From Stenotrophomonas maltophilia (GTDB taxonomy: Bacteria > Pseudomonadota > Gammaproteobacteria > Xanthomonadales > Xanthomonadaceae), in the NCBI GenBank assembly GCA_002364755.1, contig DEZI01000035.1, positions 4,512 through 68,511 on the forward strand: 64,000 bases of DNA, in the 5' to 3' direction. Shown in pieces: positions 23,839 to 31,765 of this stretch; within the stretch, counting starts at the first letter, position 1; each line of letters begins with the position of its first letter. Below the pieces are notes generated by a model that saw only the letters and a list, made by a program, of their open reading frames with translations, made no database searches and had not been told where the DNA came from. A program made the translations under genes and the position numbers.

Positions 23839-24828
23839 ATGAAGCTTGGTTCTTTGAAGGAAGGCGGCCGCGACGGCACCCTGATCGTCGTCTCGCGTGA
23901 CCTGCGCCTCGGCGTCCGCGCCACCGGCATTGCCGCCACCCTGCAGCAGGCGCTGGAAGACTGGAGCCACATCGCCCCGCGCCTGAACGCCCTGTACGAA
24001 TCGCTGAATGCCGGCGACGCCGATGGCGTGTTCGACCTCGACCCGCAGGCCCTGGCCGCGCCGATGCCGCGCGCCTACGAATTCGTCGACGGAAGCGCCT
24101 ACCTGCCGCACGTCGAGCGCGTGCGCCGCGCCCGTGGCGCCGAGGTGCCGGAAAGCTTCTACACCGACCCGTTGATGTACCAGGCCACCAGCGCCGGCTT
24201 CCATGGCCCGCGCGACGCGGTCAAGGTGGTCAGCGAGGAGTACGGCATCGACCTGGAAGCCGAGATCGTGGTCATCACCGACGACGTGCCGATGGCCGCC
24301 ACCCCGGAACAGGCCGCCGGCCACATCCAGCTGGTCGGCCTGGTCAACGATGTGTCGCTGCGCAACCTGATCCCGGGCGAGTTGGCCAAGGGTTTCGGCT
24401 TCCTGCAGTCCAAGCCGCGCTCGGCGCTGTCGCCGGTGTTCGTCACCCCCGATGAGCTGGGCACGGCCTGGCAGGACAGCAAGGTGCACCTGCCGCTGCT
24501 GACCCACATCAACGGGAAGTGGTTCGGTGCGCCGGAAGCCGGCGTGGACATGCAGTTCAATTTCGCCCAGCTCGTCGCGCATGCGGCCAGGACCCGTCCG
24601 CTGGGCGCCGGCACCATCGTCGGCTCGGGCACCATCGCCAACGAGGACACCAGCAAGGGCGCCTCCTGCTTTGCCGAACAGCGCGTGGTGGAAACCCTGC
24701 GCGACGGCAAGCCGAGCACGCCGTTCATGTCCTTCGGCGACGTGGTGCGCATCGAGATGCTCGACGCCGCCGGCAACAGCATCTTCGGTGCGATCGAACA
24801 GCGCATCGAGCAGGCGGCCAAGCCCTGA
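23839..24828 (+). CDS. fahA: Fumarylacetoacetate hydrolase family protein
   Basis: 329 residues. The FAH-fold C-terminal domain shows the metal ligands in DLEAEIVVITDDVP and VNDVSLRN, plus GAGTIVGSGTIANED. Reaction inferred from context: fumarylacetoacetate to fumarate plus acetoacetate, the last step of tyrosine/homogentisate breakdown. The next gene, 2 bp after the stop codon, is maleylacetoacetate isomerase, the preceding step, so the pair forms an operon. The ATG at 23839 gives MKLGSLKEGGRDGTLIVVSR, the usual N-terminus. Other FAH-family hydrolases or decarboxylases are an alternative, less likely here. The homogentisate dioxygenase gene is not in the window. Confidence 0.88.
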   Translation: MKLGSLKEGGRDGTLIVVSRDLRLGVRATGIAATLQQALEDWSHIAPRLNALYESLNAGDADGVFDLDPQALAAPMPRAYEFVDGSAYLPHVERVRRARGAEVPESFYTDPLMYQATSAGFHGPRDAVKVVSEEYGIDLEAEIVVITDDVPMAATPEQAAGHIQLVGLVNDVSLRNLIPGELAKGFGFLQSKPRSALSPVFVTPDELGTAWQDSKVHLPLLTHINGKWFGAPEAGVDMQFNFAQLVAHAARTRPLGAGTIVGSGTIANEDTSKGASCFAEQRVVETLRDGKPSTPFMSFGDVVRIEMLDAAGNSIFGAIEQRIEQAAKP

Positions 24829-24830
24829 AC

Positions 24831-25511
24831 ATGGAGGCGGCATTGGACATCCCGGTCGACGACGGCCTCGTGCTGTACACCTACTGGCGATCCAGCGCCG
24901 CCTACCGCGTACGCATCGGCCTGGAGCTGAAGGGCCTGGCCTGGGAGGGCCGGCCGGTGCACCTGGTGCGCGACGGTGGCGAGCAGCATGCCGACGCCTA
25001 CGCCGCGCTCAACCCGCAGCAGCTGGTGCCCACCCTGCTGCATGACGGGCATGCGTTTACCCAGTCGCTGGCGATCCTCGAATACCTCGATGAGCGCTAC
25101 CCGCAGGTGCCGCTGCTGCCGGCCGATGCGGTCGGCCGCGCGCGGGTGCGGGCGCTGGCCCAGCTGGTGGCATGCGACATCCATCCGATCAACAACCTGC
25201 GGGTGATGCAGTACCTTGAGCGCCGCCTGGAAGCACCGGCCGACGCGCGCACGCAGTGGACCCTGCACTGGATGGCCGACGGCTTCGCGGCGATGGAAGC
25301 GATGCTCGCGGGCAGCGCGGATACCGGCGTGTTCTGCCACGGCGACCGCCCCGGTCTGGCCGACATCTGCCTGCTTCCGCAGCTCTATAACGCGCACCGC
25401 TTCGGCCTGGACCTGGCGCCGTACCCGACCCTGCGCCGCATCGAAGCGGCCTGCCAGGCGCTGGACGCCTTCGACCGCGCACGCCCGGAAAACCAACCCG
25501 ACGCCGCCTGA
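24831..25511 (+). CDS. maiA: Maleylacetoacetate isomerase (zeta-class glutathione transferase)
   Basis: 226 residues. The N-terminal thioredoxin-like domain has the zeta signature SSAAYRVRI with the catalytic Ser pair, and the glutathione-binding segment LVPTLLHDGHAFTQSLAILE. The C-terminal helical domain has DIHPINNLRVMQYL and GDRPGLADICLLPQLYNAHR. It isomerises maleylacetoacetate to fumarylacetoacetate using glutathione. It lies directly downstream of fahA. SMAG repeats follow the stop codon. It is cytosolic. Confidence 0.94.
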   Translation: MEAALDIPVDDGLVLYTYWRSSAAYRVRIGLELKGLAWEGRPVHLVRDGGEQHADAYAALNPQQLVPTLLHDGHAFTQSLAILEYLDERYPQVPLLPADAVGRARVRALAQLVACDIHPINNLRVMQYLERRLEAPADARTQWTLHWMADGFAAMEAMLAGSADTGVFCHGDRPGLADICLLPQLYNAHRFGLDLAPYPTLRRIEAACQALDAFDRARPENQPDAA

Positions 25512-25525
25512 CCGGCCCCTGCGCT

Positions 25526-25587
25526 CGCCGGGCATGGCCCGGCGCTACTGGTCCTCGCCCGGTGGTAGCGCCGGGCCATGCCCGGCG
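25526..25587. repeat. Inverted SMAG pair, partly coding for the UdgX C-terminus
   Basis: Two palindromes, CGCCGGGCATGGCCCGGCG with CTAC border (25526-25548) and GTAG + CGCCGGGCCATGCCCGGCG (25565-25587), face each other. The right copy and part of the left lie inside the udgX reading frame and encode its last residues (AGHGPALPPGEDQ). Confidence 0.85.
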
Positions 25588-27044
25588 GATGCCGCATCGT
25601 CCCCCCGCAAACGGCGCAGGTCATCGCGGAACAGCCGGTAGGCCTCCTCACGCCGGGCGTCGTCGCCCTGCCGAAGCACCCACGCCGGGTGCACGGTGGC
25701 GTAGCCGCGGGTACCGTCTTCCAGCGTGTGCCAGCGTCCGCGGTCGCGTGACAGCTGGAAGCCCGCGCCGAACACCGAGGACGCAGCGGTCGCGCCCAGG
25801 CAGACGATCACCTGCGGCCTTACCCGCGCGATCTCGCCCAGCAGCCACGGCTGGCAGGCCCGCACATGCCGGCTCTCGGGACGCTTGTGCAGGCGCACCT
25901 TGCCGCGCCGCTCGTGGTGGAAGTGCTTCACCGCGTTTGTCAGGTACAGCGTGGCGCGGTCGATGCCGAGTTCGGCCAGGGCCCGGTCCAGCAACTGGCC
26001 TGCCGGACCTGCGAATGGGCGGCCGCAGAGATCCTCGGTATCACCGGGTTGTTCGCCGATCACCATCACCCGTGCATCAGCCGGCCCTTGCCCGAACACC
26101 ACCTGGGTAGCCGGTTCCCACAGCGGGCACTGCCGGCAGCCGACGGCCTGGGCACGCAGCGCATCGAGGCTGTCCGCGCTCGATCCCGGTGATGGCAGCA
26201 CCGCCGGGCGCTGCGGAATCTTCCGCTGCGGGGCCTGCGCGGGGCGGTCGTGCATTTCCTGCACGCGATCGGCAGCGTCGCGCACCAGCCCCGGCAGCAG
26301 CTGCGCTTCGGGCAGATGGCGCCAGTACCGTGCCGGCATCTCCTGCAGCATCATCCGGGTGTTCAAGCGGGCCGGATTGAAGATGCTGGCGTAGTAGGTC
26401 TGCCACAGCGATTCGCGCGCATCCTCGGCCGGGGCGTCTTCGCGCCGGGCGCCGGGCCCGAAGGCCAGCGCCTCGCCATCCCAGTACACGCTGCGGCCGG
26501 GGGTGAGGATGGCCCAGCGCATGCCGGCGAAGCGGCGCGCGAAGAATGGCGCGACGCGCTCGACGATGTGATGGTCCGGCTCGAACCATGCGATGAAGGC
26601 ATCGGTCTGCCCGGGCACTTCGCGGAAGCGCACGAAGGCCTTCATCTTGTGGGTGTCGCGGCGCACCGCCTGGGCCAGCGCCATCGCCCGCAGCACGTCG
26701 GCATCGGCCGGATTGGACAGCACGCTGCGCTCGCCGTGGGCGATGCGCCACAGCAGCCGGTACAGCAGGGCCAGGCGCTGCGGCTCGCGATGGCACAGGC
26801 AGGTCGCGGCCAGCTCCATGAAATCGCGCGGCACGCTGGGCGCGCTGGCGTCGGCGGGCAGGGGAGCACTCTGCACCGATGGCGCATCCAGCAGCGAGGC
26901 CTCGCTGCCTTCCAGCCAGTCCAGCTGCGCCGGTGCCACGCCACGCAGCAGCCCCTCGCGCGCGGCATCGCGCCAGGCCTCCAGCGACCACGGCGGGTCC
27001 ACCCGCAGCGACCAGCGCTGCGCGTCAGGGGGCGGGCGGTGCAT
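25545..27044 (-). CDS. udgX: UdgX-family uracil-DNA-binding protein with N-terminal DUF4130-type domain
   Basis: 499 residues in two parts. Residues about 1-265 match the TIGR03915/DUF4130 domain (AFVRFREVPGQTDAFIAWFE, YYASIFNPARLN). Residues about 285-490 are a family-4-like uracil-DNA glycosylase fold: iron-sulfur Cys pair CRQCPLW, GEQPGDTED, LTNAVKHFH and VHPAWVLR. The UdgX-specific loop is present as GKVRLHKRPESRH; its His in other UdgX proteins covalently links to the abasic sugar after uracil removal. It lies directly downstream of, and overlaps by 20 bp, the radical-SAM repair gene. The start at 27044 is the first ATG giving family sequence. The C-terminal tail is SMAG-derived. Confidence 0.88.
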   Translation of the reverse strand: MHRPPPDAQRWSLRVDPPWSLEAWRDAAREGLLRGVAPAQLDWLEGSEASLLDAPSVQSAPLPADASAPSVPRDFMELAATCLCHREPQRLALLYRLLWRIAHGERSVLSNPADADVLRAMALAQAVRRDTHKMKAFVRFREVPGQTDAFIAWFEPDHHIVERVAPFFARRFAGMRWAILTPGRSVYWDGEALAFGPGARREDAPAEDARESLWQTYYASIFNPARLNTRMMLQEMPARYWRHLPEAQLLPGLVRDAADRVQEMHDRPAQAPQRKIPQRPAVLPSPGSSADSLDALRAQAVGCRQCPLWEPATQVVFGQGPADARVMVIGEQPGDTEDLCGRPFAGPAGQLLDRALAELGIDRATLYLTNAVKHFHHERRGKVRLHKRPESRHVRACQPWLLGEIARVRPQVIVCLGATAASSVFGAGFQLSRDRGRWHTLEDGTRGYATVHPAWVLRQGDDARREEAYRLFRDDLRRLRGDDAASAGHGPALPPGEDQ

Positions 27045-28308
27045 CAAACAGCGAGCCCTGTCGTGGCGGCGGCGCCAGCTGCGCGCGCAACGCCGCCGGA
27101 TCATCCAGCGCCTTGCGTGGGTGGTGGTCGGCCAGCAGCACGAACGGCAGCAGCTTGCTCATCGGGGCCTTCAACCGGGCCACGTCGGCCACCCGCAGGC
27201 GGCCGTGCCGGCGTGCCATCAGCACCCGCTTGACGTTGCGCACGCCCAGCCCGGGCACGCGCAGCAGCAGCTCCTTCGGCGCGCGGTTCAGATCGACCGG
27301 GAAGCGCTCGGGATGGCGGATCGCCCAGGCCATCTTCGGGTCGATGTCCAGGTCCAGCATGCCGTCCTGGGTGGTATCGGTGATTTCCTCAACGCCGTAA
27401 CCGTAGAAGCGCAGCAGCCAGTCGGCCTGGTACAGGCGATGCTCGCGCTGCAGTGGGGGCGGCTGCAGCGGCAGCTGGCGGCTGGCATCGGGAATGGGGC
27501 TGAAGGCCGAGTAGTACACCCGGCGCATGCGGTAGTTGCCGTACAGCGCGTCGGCACTGGCCAGGATCTGCTGGTCGTTGGCCCCGTCGGCGCCGACGAT
27601 CATCTGCGTGCTCTGCCCGGCCGGGGCGAAGCGCGGCGGGCGAGGGCGCGCGCTGCGGGTGGCGGTTGGCGCGACCACGGCCGGCGCCTTGCGCGCCTCC
27701 TTGGCTTCCTCGATACGCCAGCGCAGTTCGCCCATTGCGCCGCGGATCGAGTGCACGGTCTTTTCCGGCGCCAGCGCGCTCAGCCCGGCCTCGGTCGGCA
27801 GTTCCACGTTGATCGACAGGCGGTCGGCGTAGCGGCCGGCGCTGGCCAGCAGCTCGGGCGACGCCTCGGGAATGGTCTTGAGGTGGATGTAGCCGGCGTA
27901 ACGGTGTTCCTCGCGCAGCTGCCGCGCCACTTCCACCATCTGTTCCATGGTGTAGTCGGCATTGCGGATGATGCCACTGGAAAGGAACAGGCCCTCGATG
28001 TAGTTGCGCTTGTAGAAATCCAGGGTCAGCGCGACCACTTCGTCCACGCTGAAGCGCGCCCGCGGCACGTTGCTGGACACGCGGTTCACGCAGTAGGCGC
28101 AGTCGTAGACGCAGAAGTTGGTCAGCAGGATCTTCAGCAGGGACACGCAGCGACCGTCCGGCGTGTAGCTGTGGCAGATGCCCATGCCTTCGGTGCTGCC
28201 GATGCCGCCGCTGGCGCGCGAGTCGCGCTTGCCCGCGCCGCTGGAGGCGCAGGAAGCGTCGTACTTGGCGGCGTCGGCGAGGATGGCCAGCTTGCGGATG
28301 GTTTCCAT
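27025..28308 (-). CDS. Putative DNA modification/repair radical SAM protein (TIGR03916 type)
   Basis: 427 residues. The cluster-binding radical-SAM motif is CVYDCAYC, embedded in LLTNFCVYDCAYCVNRVSSN. Further segments are FLSSGIIRNADYT, HLKTIPEAS and LSINVELPTEAG. A helix-hairpin-helix DNA-binding motif near the C-terminus reads LLLRVPGLGVRNVKRVLMAR. This family is found next to TIGR03915/UdgX genes, as here, and is predicted to act on damaged or modified DNA; the reaction is unknown. Its promoter region contains a perfect 17-bp palindrome (28331-28347). It is first in a two-gene operon with udgX. Confidence 0.88.
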   Translation of the reverse strand: METIRKLAILADAAKYDASCASSGAGKRDSRASGGIGSTEGMGICHSYTPDGRCVSLLKILLTNFCVYDCAYCVNRVSSNVPRARFSVDEVVALTLDFYKRNYIEGLFLSSGIIRNADYTMEQMVEVARQLREEHRYAGYIHLKTIPEASPELLASAGRYADRLSINVELPTEAGLSALAPEKTVHSIRGAMGELRWRIEEAKEARKAPAVVAPTATRSARPRPPRFAPAGQSTQMIVGADGANDQQILASADALYGNYRMRRVYYSAFSPIPDASRQLPLQPPPLQREHRLYQADWLLRFYGYGVEEITDTTQDGMLDLDIDPKMAWAIRHPERFPVDLNRAPKELLLRVPGLGVRNVKRVLMARRHGRLRVADVARLKAPMSKLLPFVLLADHHPRKALDDPAALRAQLAPPPRQGSLFDAPPAP

Positions 28309-28330
28309 TGAGGAAACCTACGGACAGGCG

Positions 28331-28347
28331 GTCTCATTGGATGAGAC
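28331..28347. promoter_or_regulatory. Palindromic operator candidate GTCTCAT-TGG-ATGAGAC
   Basis: A perfect 7-bp inverted repeat with a 3-bp spacer lies 23-39 bp upstream of the radical-SAM/udgX operon start. It sits exactly where a repressor would overlap the promoter or the start of the mRNA. It matches neither LexA consensus I recall for xanthomonads. The binding protein is unknown. Confidence 0.55.
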
Positions 28348-28370
28348 AGCGCCTTAATGCTTCAGTATTC

Positions 28371-28476
28371 CGCCGGGCACGGCCCGGCGCTACCTTGGGA
28401 AACGGGCACGGCCCGGCGTTATCCGGGGGAACGGGCATGGCCCGGCGGTTCCGGTAGCGCCGGGCCATGCCCGGCG
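28371..28476. repeat. Array of four SMAG palindromes
   Basis: Four palindromes with GCCCGGCG-type stems stand in a row within about 106 bp. Two are intact (CGCCGGGCACGGCCCGGCGC with CTAC; GTAG with CGCCGGGCCATGCCCGGCG). The two between have decayed borders (TTATC and GTTCC in place of CTAC). The array lies between the 3' end of pilU and the promoter of the radical-SAM operon. Confidence 0.85.
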
Positions 28477-28486
28477 TCCGGGCGGC

Positions 28487-29617
28487 TCAGAAGCCGTGGG
28501 TGATGCTGGTCTGGGTAGGGGAAGAGAAATCCGCGTACGGGTCATGCTCGCCGCTGCCACCCTCGGACAAGCGGAACTTCAGGGCCAGGCCGTCGCGCGA
28601 GTCGGCCGCACGCAGCGCTTCCTCCTGCTCGATCACCCCGGCCTTGGCCAGGCGGAACAGGCACTGGTCGAAACTCTCCATGCCTTCCTCCAGCGAGGAT
28701 TCCATCGCCGCCTTGATCTCATGCACCTGGCCGCGGCGCAGCAGGTCGCGGATCATCGGCGTGTTGATCAGCACCTCGGTGGCCGGCAGGCGACGGCCCT
28801 CCTTGTTCTTCACCAGGCGCTGGCTGATCACCGCACGCAGGTTCAGCGCCAGGTTCATCAGCACGTTCTTGTGCGCGCTTTCCGGGAAGAAGTTGAGGAT
28901 GCGCTCGATGGTCTGGTCGGCGTTGTTGGAGTGCAGGGTGGCCAGGCACAGGTGGCCGGTTTCGGCGAAGGCGATGGCCGCCTCCATCGTCTCGGCATCC
29001 AGGATCTCGCCGATCAGGATCACGTCCGGCGCTTCACGCATCGCGTTCTTCAGCGCGTTGTGGAAGGCATGGGTGTCCAGGCCGACCTCACGCTGGTTGA
29101 CGATCGACATCTTGTGCTTGTGCAGGTACTCGATCGGGTCCTCGATGGTGAGGATGTGCCCGGTGGTCGTACTGTTGCGGTGGTCGATCATCGACGCCAG
29201 CGAAGTGGACTTGCCCGAGCCGGTGGACCCCACCACCAGCACCAGCCCACGCGGGGTCATGATGACGTCCTTCAGCACCTGCGGCAGGTTGAGCTCTTCG
29301 ATGCTCGGAATCCGGCTGCGGATGGCGCGGATGACCATGCCGACCTCGCCCCGCTGCTTGAACACATTGACACGGAAGCGCCCGGCATCGGCCAGGGCGA
29401 TGGCCATGTTGAGTTCCAGCTCGCGCTCGAACTGGGGCACCTGGCCCTCGTCCATCAGCGAATAGGCGATTTTCTTGACCATGCCCGGCGGCAGCCCGGT
29501 GTTGCCGAGCGGGTACAGCTTGCCCTCGATCTTGATGTAGACCGGCGCACCGGTGGTCAAGAACATGTCCGAAGCGTTCTTTTCGGTCATCAGCTTCAGG
29601 AAGTAGCCGATATCCAT
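28487..29617 (-). CDS. pilU: Type IV pilus retraction ATPase PilU
   Basis: 376 residues opening MDIGYFLKLMTEKNASDMFL, the PilU/PilT N-terminal domain. The ATPase core has Walker A VGSTGSGKSTSLAS, the Asp box EDPIEYLH and Walker B PDVILIGEILDAET; GHLCLATLHSNNADQTIERI is the His box. The length and C-terminal extension (about residues 345-376) fit PilU rather than PilT. It helps depolymerise pili for twitching motility at the cytosolic face of the inner membrane. The start at 29617 was chosen because the family N-terminus begins there. No pilT gene is visible upstream of it in this window. Confidence 0.94.
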   Translation of the reverse strand: MDIGYFLKLMTEKNASDMFLTTGAPVYIKIEGKLYPLGNTGLPPGMVKKIAYSLMDEGQVPQFERELELNMAIALADAGRFRVNVFKQRGEVGMVIRAIRSRIPSIEELNLPQVLKDVIMTPRGLVLVVGSTGSGKSTSLASMIDHRNSTTTGHILTIEDPIEYLHKHKMSIVNQREVGLDTHAFHNALKNAMREAPDVILIGEILDAETMEAAIAFAETGHLCLATLHSNNADQTIERILNFFPESAHKNVLMNLALNLRAVISQRLVKNKEGRRLPATEVLINTPMIRDLLRRGQVHEIKAAMESSLEEGMESFDQCLFRLAKAGVIEQEEALRAADSRDGLALKFRLSEGGSGEHDPYADFSSPTQTSITHGF

Positions 29618-29714
29618 TGCGAATTTTCCCCAACGAAACTGCCGGCGCCCGTTGCAAGCACGGTGTCGGCTTGACGACAATGGCCGTGAACCGACAACCG
29701 GTACGGCCTCCCCA

Positions 29715-30104
29715 ATGAAACGACTTAGCTTCGCACGAATGCGCCACAGCCTGTATGTGATGGCGTTTGCATTCGCACTCTCTGCTCCCGTCTGGGCGCA
29801 GGATGGCGCACAGGAACTGGCCCAAGCCCGGCAGGCGGTGGACAAGGCCACCCAGGCCGACGCCGACCAGTACGCCCCGGACCTGATCGGTCTGGCCCGC
29901 CAGGGCCTGGAGCAGGCCCAGCGCGCCGCCGGCGACCGCCGCGAGCGCAAGAACGCCCCGGCACTGGCCCTGCGCGCCGCTGCCGACGCCGATCTGGCCC
30001 GTGCCCGCAGCGAGGAAGCCACCGCCACGGCCCAGCTGCAGCTGCGCCGCAACGAGGTCAACCAGCTGCAGCGCCAGCTGTCGACCGGGGAGGACCGTCG
30101 ATGA
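29715..30104 (+). CDS. Exported DUF4398-domain protein
   Basis: 129 residues. The signal peptide runs through MRHSLYVMAFAFALSAPVWA with cleavage before QDGAQ. The mature part is a helical, alanine-rich DUF4398 domain (ELAQARQAVDKATQADADQY, DLIGLARQGLEQAQRAAGDR), probably coiled coil. It overlaps the OmpA-like gene by 4 bp (ATGA), so the two are co-translated. The function is unknown; the family typically occurs beside OmpA-type peptidoglycan-binding proteins in the periplasm. It is divergent from pilU. Confidence 0.82.
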   Translation: MKRLSFARMRHSLYVMAFAFALSAPVWAQDGAQELAQARQAVDKATQADADQYAPDLIGLARQGLEQAQRAAGDRRERKNAPALALRAAADADLARARSEEATATAQLQLRRNEVNQLQRQLSTGEDRR

Positions 30105-30985
30105 AGTCGATCTCCGCCCTGGCCCTGGCCACCGCGCTGTCCCTCCCGGCCCTGGCTGTCGCCGCCGACAACCCGATGGTCGGACAGCTGAGCCAGCGCC
30201 TGATGAACATCCAGGCCAATCCCGACACTGCTGAGCTGGCCGCCTTCGAGCGCATGCAGGCCCAGCAGGCCATCGCCACCCTGGACAAGGCCAAGCGCCG
30301 CGACCAGGAACTGGCCACCTACCTGGCCGAGCGCCGGGTCGAGATTGCCGAAACCAGCGTGCGCGCCGCCCTGGCCGCCCGCGAGGTCGACCGCCTGGAC
30401 CGCACCCGCAGCGACCTGCTGATCGAAGCCAGCCGCCGCGACGCCGCCCGTGCCCGCCAGGAAGCCGAACAGCTGCGCATGCAGGCGCAGATGCAGGCCG
30501 AGGAGGCCGAGCGCCTGCGCCAGGCCGCCGAAGCCGAGACCCTGGCCCGCCAGGACGCCGAGAACGCCCTGACCAGCGTGGCCGGCAAGCAGCAGCAGCG
30601 CCTCAGCTCGGCCCAGCAGAACGCCGCCAAGCTGGCCCGCGAGGAAGCCGAGCTGGTGTCCGGGCAGAAGCTGCCGGGCTCGAAGTTCGACGCCCGCGGC
30701 GAGGTCTTCACCCTCGGTGGTGATGCCTTCGGGGCCGGTGCGGCCAGCCTGTCCAGCGGTGCGAAGAACCAGGCCAAGGCCTTGGCCGAGTACCTGAACA
30801 TCGGCAAGAAGGGCCGGGTCCGCATCGAGGCCTATGACAGCGCCAATGGCGTCGGCCAGAAGCGTGCCGAAGCCCTGCGTGATGCGCTGGTCTCAGCCGG
30901 TGTCGCCAGCAGCCGGATCCAGGTCAGCGGCAAGAAGGCAGCGTCCACCAAGGCCCGCTCGGCCGAGGTCATCATCGCTCCGTAA
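30101..30985 (+). CDS. OmpA-family / DUF4398 envelope protein
   Basis: 294 residues. The signal peptide is MKSISALALATALSLPALAV ending AAA. An alanine/glutamate-rich helical region (residues about 30-190), strongly heptad-like with RQEAEQLRMQAQMQAEEAER, is followed by a degenerate OmpA C-terminal domain (residues about 195-294). That domain has LSSGAKNQAKALAEYLN, RVRIEAYDSANGVGQKRAEA and ALRDALVSAGV. The usual NxGLSxxRA consensus is weakened, so peptidoglycan binding may be altered. It is the second gene of a pair with the DUF4398 protein and is followed by a strong terminator. Confidence 0.8.
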   Translation: MKSISALALATALSLPALAVAADNPMVGQLSQRLMNIQANPDTAELAAFERMQAQQAIATLDKAKRRDQELATYLAERRVEIAETSVRAALAAREVDRLDRTRSDLLIEASRRDAARARQEAEQLRMQAQMQAEEAERLRQAAEAETLARQDAENALTSVAGKQQQRLSSAQQNAAKLAREEAELVSGQKLPGSKFDARGEVFTLGGDAFGAGAASLSSGAKNQAKALAEYLNIGKKGRVRIEAYDSANGVGQKRAEALRDALVSAGVASSRIQVSGKKAASTKARSAEVIIAP

Positions 30986-31030
30986 TTGCTTGAATTCGTT
31001 TGTTTTTCGTTGCATTGAGCATTCAGCCTG

Positions 31031-31060
31031 AACCCCGCCCCGGCGGGGTTCGGTCTTTTT
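31031..31060 (+). terminator. Rho-independent terminator after the OmpA-like gene
   Basis: AACCCCGCC-cc-GGCGGGGTT stem followed by CGGTCTTTTT, 45 bp past the stop codon. Confidence 0.88.
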
Positions 31061-31309
31061 GTCGCGGGGGTCTTGTACCCGGCCCGGAGCAGGCGTAGGG
31101 TCAATCGTCCGGGACGCAATGCCGCGGACCGGACGATGGGAGGGCCGGGCCGATGAAAGCAGGGCGCGAACCGCAGCAGACCGACGTGCGCAGGCCAGTG
31201 CCGCAGGTCGTTGTGGGCACCCATGTGGCAATCGGCCGGCGCTCCTCCATGAACAACGCCCCGTGCCTCGCGGCCGGGGCGTTCGTGTATCTGTCGAAGG
31301 AGGTCCATC
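31061..31309. other. Non-coding region with two hairpins upstream of ydcH
   Basis: No gene is supported. ATCGTCCGG...CCGGACGAT (about 31107-31137) and AACGCCCC...GGGGCGTT (about 31254-31282) are inverted repeats. The second lies just before the ribosome-binding site of the DUF465 gene. It has no U-tract, so it may be a leader stem-loop rather than a terminator. Confidence 0.55.
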
Positions 31310-31546
31310 ATGTTTGAAGATCAGCCCCAGAGCGAGATCGACGCCCGTCGCGCGCGTGATCCGGAGTTCCGGGCACTCCATGACCAGCACCGCAAGTTGA
31401 ACAAGAAGTGCATGGACGCGGAGTTGGGTGTACTCCCGATCGATGATGTCACCCTGGGTCGCATGAAGCGCGAGAAGCTGCTGGCCAAGCAACGCCTTAT
31501 GCGTATGTACGAAACACCGCTCGCAACGACGTCCCCCACGCACTGA
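31310..31546 (+). CDS. YdcH-like DUF465 small protein
   Basis: 78 residues, opening MFEDQPQSEIDARRARDPEF, then RALHDQHRKLNKKCMDAELG and LGRMKREKLLAKQRLMRMY. This is the two-helix DUF465 hairpin (YdcH/SlyX-like size). Start confidence is high: a perfect AAGGAGGT ribosome-binding site sits at 31297-31304. The function of the family is not established. It appears monocistronic. Confidence 0.88.
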   Translation: MFEDQPQSEIDARRARDPEFRALHDQHRKLNKKCMDAELGVLPIDDVTLGRMKREKLLAKQRLMRMYETPLATTSPTH

Positions 31547-31614
31547 CGCTCACGTCGCGCCGGGAACGGCGTGACGCCGCCAACGATGGCCCCGCGGTTG
31601 CCGGCAACGGCGGC

Positions 31615-31652
31615 CGCGCCAGGGCACCACCGGCGGTGGTGCCTTGGCGCGC
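31615..31652. repeat. 17-bp-stem hairpin after ydcH
   Basis: CGCGCCAGGGCACCACC and GGTGGTGCCTTGGCGCG are complementary apart from an A-T/T-A-type bulge region, giving a very stable stem-loop. It lacks a U-tract on either strand. It may protect the ydcH mRNA 3' end. Confidence 0.65.
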
Positions 31653-31765
31653 AGGCAACGGCCTGCACGCGTACATACCTTCAGTCCACCGATGCGGGCG
31701 GTACTGGTCTCCTCGTCGATCCGGGGCCGTCCGCATCTCCTTGGGCTGCCAGCCAAGCGCTCATT

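Noticed and set aside
23163..23842. Several open frames of 60-190 codons inside the composite repeat
   Set aside because: They read through nested palindromes on both strands, giving similar peptides from each; there is no ribosome-binding site or recognisable domain.
28371..28476. Repeated GCCGGGC units considered as a CRISPR array
   Set aside because: Units are palindromic, unevenly spaced and present all over the window; there are no unique spacers of constant length and no cas genes.
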